A stretch of 64,000 nt of DNA from Penelope pileata (lineage: Eukaryota; Chordata; Aves; Galliformes; Cracidae). The position numbers were made by a program, and so were the translations under genes. Positions 14,021 through 23,900 of the stretch are shown here, one piece after another. Within the stretch, counting starts at the first letter, position 1, and every line of letters starts with the position of its first letter. The stretch lies in the NCBI GenBank assembly GCA_013396635.1, contig WBMW01000442.1:560356-624355 (forward strand), written 5' to 3'. Under the pieces are notes generated by a model. The model worked only from the letters and a program-made list of their open reading frames with translations, was not told the origin of the DNA and made no database searches.

Positions 14021-15049
14021 AATTTCAGAAGATTTCCCTCAAGGTTTACATGGAAAAATGTGTCTAAATTGCTTTTGAAATAATTTGAACAGTGTTTAAA
14101 TTTAACATTCCTCAGTTTTGGTATAAAAATGTACTGTGAACAGATAAGATTTGTTCAAATTTTTCTTGAAAAACACTCGGATAAATATCTTCAGTTAAAA
14201 TGTGTTACAAAAAGAAAATATCCATCCAATGAGTAATATTGTACAAAAAGATTTTATGTTGAGAAAAAGCCACGCTTCAACAACAAATATCTTAATACAA
14301 ACATTTCAGTCAGATATGGACTTCATGTGGTGACTAGTACAACTTCTAGTCTTGAAATTACTAATGAAGACTCATAATTGCAACAACAGTTTTCTAAAAT
14401 CCATTTGGGCTTGAGTCATGGAGGTCAAATGTACAGGGGACACAGCCTTGCTGGTGTATACAGATGCAAGCACACACTTGATGAGTCACAGTACAGATGG
14501 TAATTAAACACTATTATTTGATATCCTTTTCTATCACAATTACATGCAAACTTTCGGCATAAAACCACGTGTATTTTACAAATGCAGTTGTGTTCTGTGC
14601 ATAGTGATGGTTGTTCCATCTTTGAGAATATTTAGGCATCAAAGCCATTGAAACCTATTTATTTTTTCTTTCAGCTTTTATCATATCAAGTTAAGCACAT
14701 GCAAAGCCAACTGAACAATAATAAACATAACTGCTAACAATAGCTACGCAGAGGAAAAGAAGACCCAAGCCCAACATGTTCTCTGTGTACCACCCCTGTT
14801 CACTTGCTGGTGAGTTTTCCTAAAATATCATGTGGCATCAGCCTAATTTCATGTGCATCTTCTGTCAGAAGATGGTTGTGAAAGTCCAAAAAAGCAGTCC
14901 AAAAGATTGCTTTGCAGAATGTCAAAAGTGAAAGACTGGAACAATGTCTGGGATTGTTCCTGCTTCCGACCTTTGACATTTCATGAAACAATATACTGAA
15001 GCACAGCTCTACTTGAGCATTATGAGTAATATATTTCAAAGTGTTTATG

Positions 15050-15105
15050 AGCCTTATCTAATTCCAGTTAAAGTTAATGGAAAAATTCCCACTGAACAAT
15101 ACTAA
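15050..15105. repeat. Fragment of an ancient amniote interspersed repeat
   Basis: The stretch around 15065-15095 reads like the palindromic motif 'cattgaagtcaatggaaa...ctcccattgac', which is scattered through turtle, crocodile and bird genomes. Here it appears as 'agttaaagttaatggaaaa' followed by 'attcccactgaa'. I recognise it by pattern only and do not assert a Repbase name. It is strongly diverged, so the limits are rough. Confidence 0.45.
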
Positions 15106-16779
15106 TAGTAAGCGTAGTCTTGTTGGATTGCCAAGGGGCCAGCTGTGAAAGGACCACTATTGTGCTAGATGCTAGCAGTAGCAAGCTCAAGTCCCAAAGA
15201 CCTTATGAACTAAATAGACAAGACAACCCCATGGGGAGGGAACAAAATAGCCCAGGAACTGAATAGCATCCTATTATAACATGCGTAATTGAGTCATATC
15301 AGTGTTCAGTATCTTGGATCTTAATCTCCCAATTAATCCAATTGGCATTAGAGACTTGAACTAGAGGAAATACAATTGCCTCTTAATGGAACAACTCTCT
15401 TGGTTTGAATTTCCATTGTATTTGGGGCTCAGTTCGTATTCCTTCTATTTGTTACCTGGACATTAAAAAAAGAATAACGCGGGACTGCAGGTGAGGTAGC
15501 AAGTGTAATTTTTGAAGGCAAGGAACCATGAGAGCCTGAGTGAGCGTTACAAGAATGTCAGCAGTATGTACCTTAGCATATGGAGTAGCCCTCCATATAT
15601 TTACTAAACCTCCTGGACATCTGCTGTGATAAATGCTGCTGAAGGAGGCCTGCCATGAGATTTAGGATTTTTGTCTTTTCACAGGCGCCAAACCAGAGCA
15701 GCTGGACAGGCAGTGTGAAACTCAGTGATGCTACTGCCATCCCCAGCCAAGCTGGCTGTCCTCCTCTCATGCTCCCCCATATGCAGCTAGCTTGGATGGT
15801 GGTGAGTGTTAGCAATAGACGCTTGCAGACCTTTTAGACTCAGGAGGGCTGACCATGTTTTTCCTTCTTTTGCAAATTTGAGTCCTTTCTTTGGTAAAAT
15901 GTGTATATCTACTCTTTGGTAAAATGTGTATATCTACAGCTTCTGTACTGAGCAGTGTCAGCACCCTGAAAAAGACTGGGTCTCTTAGCAATAAAATCTA
16001 TATCTTTTTGTCTAGACCAATGAGAGAGATGTTATCAAGTGACATTTTAAAGAAATGCTTGCAGACTGGTCAAATGAGACAATCTGGCTTTATCATTGTA
16101 AAAATTGTAATGCAAAAGGCAATTAGGTGAAGCATGAGACTCCTTCAATCATTGCTTTCCTTAAAAACTCAGGGTAGGGAGGTGGAGGGCAAGAAGGCAT
16201 TAGGGAGTCTGCTATTTTGAGCTTGCATTAAAGCCCCTTCAAATTCTCAGTCATGTTGTCCCAGTCTGAAGATTTGTAAGAATTCTGATGCACTATAAGC
16301 AGTGAAAACCCACAGCTGCTGTTCACATCCTGAAATTAGTCTCTACCCAAAAGACTCTCTTGGAGGATTATGTGATCCTTTCTTGCCACCCACTCACTCT
16401 GTCATTTCCTAAACTCTGATGTTTTTTACAGCATCTCTGGCAGTTAAAAGAACATATGTACATGTATATCCCCAGAGCAGACTGCAAACATGTTTTTAGA
16501 AGTACACAAGAAGACATCTATTTCATAGGTCAAACCAAAGGAATCTGGCTTTTGTTGTTAAAAGACTCAAGGGAACACATGTACTGCTGTCGGCTTCTCT
16601 CCACACCCACTCTGTGAGATGACTACAGAATCATTTAAATCAAGAATGAAGACTGCATAATTCAAGCAACAGGGTCAAAAGTCTTGTGTCGACAGGAAAA
16701 GTGCATTGGTTTAATTTCAGTCAGATTTTAAATCAACATTATTAAAGCTAAATAATTAGGTAAGTAGATTAATACCACT
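15106..16779. other. Non-coding DNA, no gene seen
   Basis: This is AT-rich sequence without a supported exon or RNA gene. The only structured element is the 25-bp tandem duplication at 15888-15937, listed separately. The small frames of 60-80 codons near 15573-16130 overlap on both strands and have no known similarity. Confidence 0.6.
15888..15937. repeat. Exact 25-bp tandem duplication
   Basis: The unit begins TCTTTGGTAAAATG and ends TATATCTAC. It occurs at 15888-15912 and again, without a mismatch, at 15913-15937. The exact identity suggests a recent or slippage-maintained duplication in otherwise unique sequence. Confidence 0.95.
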
Positions 16780-16939
16780 TTTAATTTAAAACCAAGCTAA
16801 TTTAAGACAAACTAATAGCTGCTCTTTTTACACAAAAATGAATGTATTCCCACAAGACTTTGTACTGATTTACCTAAATCAGTTAAATTCATATCCTAGG
16901 TCAAACCAGTGCAACTTTCCCATGTAACTAAGGCCTTAA
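16780..16939. mobile_element. Degraded non-autonomous DNA-transposon-like repeat
   Basis: The stretch contains, in order, 'aatttaaaaccaagctaa' near 16782, 'cccacaagactttgtactga' near 16849, 'cctaaatcagttaaattca' near 16872, 'gtcaaaccagtgcaac' near 16900, and an end reading 'catgtaactaaggcctta' at 16921-16938. This matches the layout of an old amniote repeat I recall from turtle and crocodile DNA: an A/T-rich body, a 'ttaaaccggtgcaa' block, then an end like 'gtagacaaggccttaa'. I associate it with hAT-type non-autonomous elements, but the family assignment is from memory. It has no coding capacity. The matching opposite terminus was not found, so the 5' limit is approximate. Confidence 0.5.
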
Positions 16940-16980
16940 AAAAGAATTTTAAAGATAAATATGTCAGTTAAAAACTTAAG

Positions 16981-17105
16981 CTGCAGCCTGAACCCTATTA
17001 AAGTCAACGAGACAGGAGAGCAAGGCACACTCTGAAGTGTCTTTCTGAATCAGTGGCTTCATTCTGCTCTAAGGAACAAACCTCCATTTCAGTGGGAGTC
17101 ATCTT
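16981..17105. repeat. Second fragment of the ancient amniote interspersed repeat
   Basis: 'gcctgaaccctattaaagtc' near 16986 and 'catttcagtgggagtca' near 17086 match the usual text of the repeat, 'cctgaacccattgaagtcaatg' and 'cagtgggagt'. 'gcttcattctgctctaa' in between also fits. It lies just downstream of the DNA-transposon remnant, so old elements cluster here. Divergence is high and the family name is not asserted. Confidence 0.4.
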
Positions 17106-20100
17106 AGGATCATGGTGAGTTAATATTTTTACTTCTTCCATGGTGGTAGATGGAGACTAATCATAGTTACCTTTACATTAACTGGTCTGAGTCATTTGTA
17201 CCATTGCAGCAACAGCCTAGATTAGGACAGACTAAAACCACAGAGGTATCTGCATAAATATTCAGATAACTGCCATGTGCTGAGTGGTTGTGGCTGCTCC
17301 ACTATCCCCAAGTATGCTAATTAGTACAATGCTATGAGCTGCTATCATATTTTCCAGCAGGATAGATGGGTGATGGGCTGAAGGCATGGGCCTGGTTGAC
17401 ATAGTGGGTTTCTCCAGATCCTCCTGAGCCTCGAAGTTGAGTTCCAATATCTTTCATATTAATATGTTGTTTCTATTCATGTTTTTTTACTCATTATACT
17501 CAAGAAAAGGATACAGTATTTCACAGCTCAGCCAGCATCTTGTCTTGTGGTCCTTTCTACTTTGGTATGACTCTGAAGCACATTTGGGAAGAGCTGATCT
17601 CTTCCACCTTCAGTCTATGCTTGTGCTACATTCTTATCTTTCTACACACTCATGTGAATTGTACTTAAAATAAGTGCAGTACCGCATCTGCTTCCAGCAG
17701 TCCCATTTGGGATTTGCACCTCTTCCCCATGAAAGTAGGTCAGCTATTGCTAGGTGCTTGGAAACTCCTGTGCTAAATGAGAGGGATTCAGCTCTCCCAG
17801 AAAGAACTGAGAAAGCATTTTCACATGTTGCAAGCCTCTTACTCGGACACTGAGTAGCATTTGTATTCAAAGTAGTAGGAAATGATGGATGCTTTAAATA
17901 TGATGCATCTTTCATACAGACCACATAGAGTGTGTGTTGTAGTTAGGCCTTGGCAGTACAAAGATGAAAAAGCTCTGAGGATCAGAGTACTGTTTTTTTG
18001 CACGCCCCCCCCCCGTAGGCAACAGCAGGCCAAAGAGCATCTGAAATTGTCAAAATGCAGATGAGTTCATAGTGCCTTCACACCTGATACTCTTGACAGT
18101 GACTTGTGGAGTGAAGTCACTGCATGAAAGGGGGAAATATATTCCTTCACAAACTGAATGCTCATCCCTCTGATACAGACAAACTCCTGGCAGATAGCCC
18201 CATCTGACTCCCAAGTGGGGGTGCTGGATGTAGTGTATAGAAGGGTCTAAAGTACGGGTGATGCTAAACCACGTTTAGATAATTAGTTCAAGTTGTAGCT
18301 GCTCTTTGGGTTTTACTGGTGAGGGAGAGACTGTGAAGATTTAATTCTCCTTTCCTCCAGCCCATTGTCTGCTTTTGCAAATTGTGCTCAGCCTCGGCCA
18401 TGCCTCCACACTGAGATGAAGGCTGAGTCCGTTTGTGATTTCTGCTAGGACTTCTTGCAGCTTCTCTGGAGCTCTACCTGCCATGAGAGCTACCTCAATG
18501 GTTTCTCTCTACCATAGTCCTGTAACAATAATCGCATAAATGGTCATCCCCAGGGAGTGAAATACAAAAGACAGGAAAGGCAGGAAATCAAGACATCCTG
18601 TGATCAGTGCTAATAGTACACATCTATAGCAAATTGATGCAAGTCAGCATATGTCTGGGATGCAAGCGCCTAGCAGAATGAGATATGTGGAGTAGAATGA
18701 AGAAGAGAAGGACACTGAGCAAGGCTCTGAATGGAGAGGTGTATTCAAACTACCCTACCCTGTGCATGTCTAACAGGCAGACAGCTGCATGCAGTATGTG
18801 CTTACCTCCTCTTCTCATTATTTATCAGCTGTCTCCAAATTCTGAGCCCTTTACCCAGCTTTATCCTAGATTTCCTTTTGGGTGCAAGGACACAACCTAC
18901 CATTTTTATTGTTATTCTGAAATCTCTTCTCTCCTGTGCATTTTCTATGCAAAAACATTGGAAGCTCTTCACTGTTTCCCCAGGTTAATACTCAATGGGT
19001 AGTATGCATCTCCTAGTGTCTGTCAGGCATGTAAGAAAAAGTCAGCTTGCTGTTCCTGCATATTTAGCCACTATATGATCTCTGTATGCCTTGCTGGGTC
19101 TGTTGCTGCTTGCCTGGTCTCAGGTACATGTCATCTGGATTACTCTTTACTGTGCAACAATGGAGCATGTGATGCAGCACATTTTTGTAAATATATATTT
19201 GAATGTTGATACAAATCTAAATAATCTGTGTTCCAGTTCCTTTGGATTACTCTGAGTGTTCATTGGCAGAAATATCTACAAATTTTTAGTAAATACTGAA
19301 AATTGCTTCAGGCTGTGATATCTGAATTGATAAATGCGAGTTCTTGCACACAAAAAAGATTCCCCTAAGTCTTCTGTGTGGTGTACAGAAAGGTCCTAGC
19401 AACTCAGCTGAAATTATGGGTCTCAACTATTAGCAAGACACAGCTTATAAACAATGTACTGGCCATCCATCAAATCATACAGGCAATAAAACTGACACAC
19501 AAAAGCAAGACAGAACTTGGTGAAAAAATAACGATGTGCAATTTATTCATCCAGCTCCAGTTAACACAAATAATCCATCACTTTTCTTTGAGTTGGGTAT
19601 AGTTTGTACTCATGTAAAAGTTTTGTAGAAAAGCTCATCATTAATGAAATAAAACATTTTGTGACTCAGTCCAAGGAGTAGAGCTATGACACAATCTGTA
19701 ACACGTATGTTTAGGTAAGTTCTTGGGAGTGGAAAAATTCATTTCATTTCATTGTACAATGAAAACGCCAACTGGAACAGTCACTGCCAGTGAAATTGAT
19801 AAGCTTATTCACTCTGTCTTTCTCGAAAAAAGAGCATATTGAATCTGATTCTGGTCTCTTTTGCACTCAGCTTAAGTGAGAACATAATTAGGCCCACTCA
19901 TTCTGCCTTTAAAAAATGATTTCTTTCATTAGGACTAACTGCTGATAACAGCATGCTGGATGAGTTAGGGATTTTTTATAGTGTGGGTGAAAAGTTAAGT
20001 ATGCGTAGCAATTGCATGTGTCTGCACAACTAGCCCTAACTCCTTTAGAGAGTAAATTGATTACAGAGATACAGATGACAACACATGTTTGCAAAGGAAT

Positions 20101-22316
20101 GTTTCAATGTAAAAGAATCATGTAATTTCATCACTTAATGTGACTGAATGAAAAATAAGTCCAAAAGGAAGTATAATTACTCTAATTATATCCCAGATAA
20201 GTCAACACATCTCTGCCTTAATTTTCTGCAAAAGAAACTGCACTGTCAGTGAAAGAACCTCCAGTTCCATGTATAGATGCCTCAATAAACTAAAGAATAA
20301 AATAAAAAGTTAGCTGGTAAAATTCTAGACATAGATTTAGATATCTGTTTTTATTAATTCTCTGTCACATATCTTTGCAAAAATCTACTACGCTGCTATC
20401 TACACTAATATCTACTATCTTCGCTCATCTACAAAGAAAGGCACAATAGAAACAAAAGAATAAGTAAATTCCTCCAACTATAAGTCTGATCGGTCTCAAA
20501 TAATCAAAATAGCGCAAGAAATAAAGCACTAATGGGTTTTGACATCAATTTACTCTGTAAATCTTAGAGAGGTATCTCCAAGCTGTAGTTCCCTCACCCA
20601 CAAACTGTCTACTTATAACTGAGGGAAGTTCCAGGAGTTTTTACCGGTAATGAAATATCAGTGATCTGGCACTGGATGTTAATTGTTTATTTTATCTTCT
20701 CTTCATGCTACTTGGAAGATGATGTATGGTATCTTACTGCCACTTTGTGTACTGTGATGAATAGATTTCCTTTGGAGAAATCATGGGAAGTCATGATGTT
20801 TCTCTCCAATGTGAATGAAGCCAGTTACTGCATTTCATATGCAGCTTTTCCAGCACAGATTATACTGACTCTGGAGGAATCAAACTCTGCCCATTTGCAG
20901 GTATCTTGCATAAAATTATTGATGGAGAGAAAGCAAGTTCTTAAGTATACTAAGGAAGTAATCTGGCACTTTATCTTTCAGTGTGTTTGGCTCTGATGGA
21001 AAAAAAGCAAGGGCTTATATATGGTGTTAACACTTTTCCCCTTCATATTGCTAATATTTCATTGAGAGTTTTAAAAGGAAAGGAGAATTAAAAAATGCTA
21101 GAGGATCAAAGCAAATAGACTGCATTAGGAACCTAGATAAAAATGTAGATAGTCTAGAGACAATATGGGTAAATTTAGGTTTATAATTTCAAGGATTTTT
21201 CTCATGGGAAAAGTAACACTTTGCTTTAATAAAAGAAAATAAGTAGTTAGAAGCACAACCCATTTGCTGTTTGATGTAACAATGTTATCTGCTCCATAGG
21301 CTTTTTTTTGTTTCTGTTCAAGGCATAAAATAATTATTGGAGAGGACTGTTTCATCTCCGTAGAGTACAAAAGTCCTCTTGCTAATTGCCACATCAAATG
21401 GCTAGAGGACCCCAGTGGAAACCTTCAAATGACTGTGAAAAAATTCAGGCCATCACTAAATGCTGGGCACTTTTTGTGTGTGTGATTTCCCATTGCAGAT
21501 TAGGTTACTTGGGTGTGGGCTTATCACACAGGAAAGGCCTGGCTGCAGATTAGTTCTGCACCATTGCAGGTCTGTTATGCCAGCTTCATCCTTGACCAAA
21601 TCGATGGCTAGCACCTTTATTGTATTTTTGTGATAGGAAAGAACGCTGGACTGTCCAGGCAACAAAAGAAGCAGCAGAAGGCCTACTGTGTTTCTAAAGT
21701 GTTACTTCTCTACTTTTTGTCATGCACCACTGACGTGAGTGCCAGGTCCCAGACTTAAACCTCACACAGAGTCAGAAAAAAGCTGTCAGTCTCGGCTTGT
21801 TCAAAGACAATTCCTTTGTGAAGATCAGACTAAAGTGGCATGGTCCATATACTCACTAAAGCATGCCGAGGAGTCAGAAAGTCATAATCTGCCTTTGTAC
21901 TTATTGCCATTCACATTTTCTTCCATAGCTGGTGCCCAATTACCAGTGCTGTAATTTTTTTCTATTGTTAGAAAGCCATAAGAGTTTAGCTACCACTTAT
22001 CCAATCGGGGTCATGACCTGATGTATTTAGGCTTTGCAAATATAAGTAACAGTTCCCTTATCAGTGTCACCAGGACTCTTTAACACTTAGCAAGCAGAAA
22101 GATAAATATACTTGGCAGATACAATTTGATCCATTGCTAAGCCTTCCATTTTACCAATGACCCATGGCGCTCTGCCATTCAAGGGTATGTTAACTATTAT
22201 AACCTTATACCCTTCAGTGCTGGCTCAGAAACTGGCCAACTTATACTCACAGGAAAGACTCCTATGACAGCCTGCAAACCTGATCTATAAAACAAGGGTT
22301 TGCTTTGGGAAGCCAG
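17106..22316. other. Non-coding AT-rich DNA, no gene seen
   Basis: No supported exon or RNA gene was found. Frames up to 111 codons (20661-20996) have no recognisable domains. A 10-base C run lies at 18005-18014. The region reads as ordinary intergenic or intronic sequence. Confidence 0.65.
18005..18014 (+). repeat. C10 homopolymer
   Basis: Ten consecutive C occur in AT-rich surroundings. Runs like this are length-variable and prone to sequencing error. Confidence 0.9.
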
Positions 22317-22400
22317 TGACGATTCTGAGCTTGCTTACACAAGCCCTGTGCTGGCCCAATTTTCCTCCTGACTTACACCAGAACGAGAGCTAGCCTCTGT
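22317..22400. repeat. Possible ancient amniote repeat fragment
   Basis: 'cgattctgagcttgcttaca' near 22319 and 'cctgacttacaccagaacga' near 22367 resemble two arms of an old palindromic repeat whose copies read 'gattctgctctcacttacac' and 'cctgacttacaccagtgtga'. The resemblance is by eye and the copy is strongly diverged. Confidence 0.35.
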
Positions 22401-23769
22401 CTCAGGCCAACTTCCTTCTGGGAGGAGGAAGCCAAAATGCAGATGAGTTCTGTGTTGCAATCAGAAGCACCTCTTCTTGACTTTCTTGGATAAACTGTCT
22501 AAATTTTATTTCCCTTGAATGCTATTTGACAACTCTGATCTATCCTGAAAAGTTCTCATAGTTTTTCTCTCCTCTTCAGGTGCTTTCTTGGGCCTCTGCC
22601 AGCTATAAGGTGCACAAGAGAGGGGACAGTGATATAAGGGCCTGGCTGCAGCGGGGTGATGCAGGAAGCTGGAGAGGGCAGATTCTCAGCTATACATTCC
22701 AGTGCAAAGCTAGCACATGCAATTACGTATACGTGTACACAACACTTAAAATTGAAACTATATGGGTATCAGTATTTTCATATTGTGATCATCTAATTTA
22801 TCTCTAGCTTCTAAATTACATTCATTTTAGTGGTAAAATATTTTCAGGAGATGGTGTCTGTTTCCATGGCTCCAGTCACAATGGGGGCTTCAATTCTGGA
22901 GAGCTGTGCTAATAGCACTAAATAATAACAACCAAGTTTCTTTCGCATCTACATTTCCTAACAATAAGTTCCAAAGTGAACTTTAAGAATTGCAATAATT
23001 CAAGATGTTGAGAGAACATAATGCTTCAAAACTTGCACGTCCATTGTAGTGACCAAAGCACCTTGCAGCAGCAGTTCTGAATCTGAAATTTGTGATATAC
23101 AGTTTAAACCGCAGCAGTGTCACCCAGATCTTCTAGGATCTTAACGTCATAATACCATTTTAGAGTGGCAGAAGTGCTTGAACCAAAACCAGCATATGTT
23201 GTAAAGTTTCTATTACATTACTTGTTTACTTTTAAGTTTACATCTATCTATCCCTCTGGCAGGTACCGAAATAAGTGTTATTAGTTATATTTAACAGGAA
23301 CTTTTTTAAAGAATGATTGAGGATGCAGCATCAGATCTAGAGAAGCATCTCTTTAACGTAGAATGCAAGAATTCAAGTGTGAACCACCAGTGTGAAAATC
23401 ATATAATGAAACAATCAAGATAGACTGGAGCTTTCTGCTATCTTGAAAACGCATCTTGGTTGACTAGAGGTCTGAGATTTTGAGGTATTCAGTTATTGAC
23501 TCTGCAACAGCTACTTGAGAAACTCATTCATCATTTATCACAATGAAACTTCCAAACGATATTTTGAAATCTAAACATAAAGCAACTGAAATGCAGGTTG
23601 TATTAAAACACGTAGGCATTGACTAGCCACACTCCTAGATTGCTTTGCAAATCTCTTCCTTATTTATATTCACTGGACAGTTACTTTGACCCTCACGTTT
23701 GGGTTTTATTAGTGTCACCATAAACTGCATGGATGATGTAGGGGAAATGTTAGGTCAGGCCTTGCACTG
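22401..23769. other. Non-coding DNA, no gene seen
   Basis: No exon, RNA gene or nameable repeat is supported. The only local signal is the alternating purine-pyrimidine run at 22724-22741, listed separately. Confidence 0.6.
22724..22741. other. Alternating purine-pyrimidine run (Z-DNA-prone)
   Basis: Eighteen bases strictly alternate pyrimidine and purine, with TACGTATACGTGTACA at the core. Such runs can adopt Z-DNA under negative supercoiling. No function is claimed. Confidence 0.6.
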
Positions 23770-23900
23770 ATCATTGAGCACCTGGTGAAGGGCTGTGGCT
23801 GGCCGGGGAGCACAGGCGAACTGTTTACACCTATTCTCTGCGACCGGAAGGGGTGGGCCTGGGGCGGGGTTGCCCCAGGCCTAGGTAAGGGCCAGGCAGG
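23770..23900. other. GC-rich patch with G-quadruplex and strong hairpin
   Basis: This is the most GC-rich short patch of the window. Four G runs lie at 23850-23869 (GGGG, GGG, GGGG, GGGG with loops of 1, 3 and 1), a strong quadruplex motif on the plus strand. Overlapping it is a perfect 8-bp stem, GCCTGGGG at 23857-23864 with CCCCAGGC at 23873-23880. Directly after the stem is 'ctaggtaagg', a good match to a 5' splice site. No open frame with a known domain abuts it on the plus strand. A 137-codon minus-strand frame (23831-24244) overlaps it but resembles nothing known. A small regulatory element or an unrecognised non-coding exon is possible but unproven. Confidence 0.5.

Larger units (their letters stand above)
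9541..15049. other. Non-coding DNA with GC-richer patches, no gene seen
   Basis: GC-richer patches at about 10330-10560 and 11820-12560 carry the longest local open frames: 141 codons on the minus strand at 10050-10475 and 143 codons on the plus strand at 12123-12554. Neither shows a domain, a signal peptide or convincing splice junctions, and both have competing frames on the other strand. A 17-base A run lies at 10236-10252. The rest is AT-rich and unremarkable. Confidence 0.65.
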
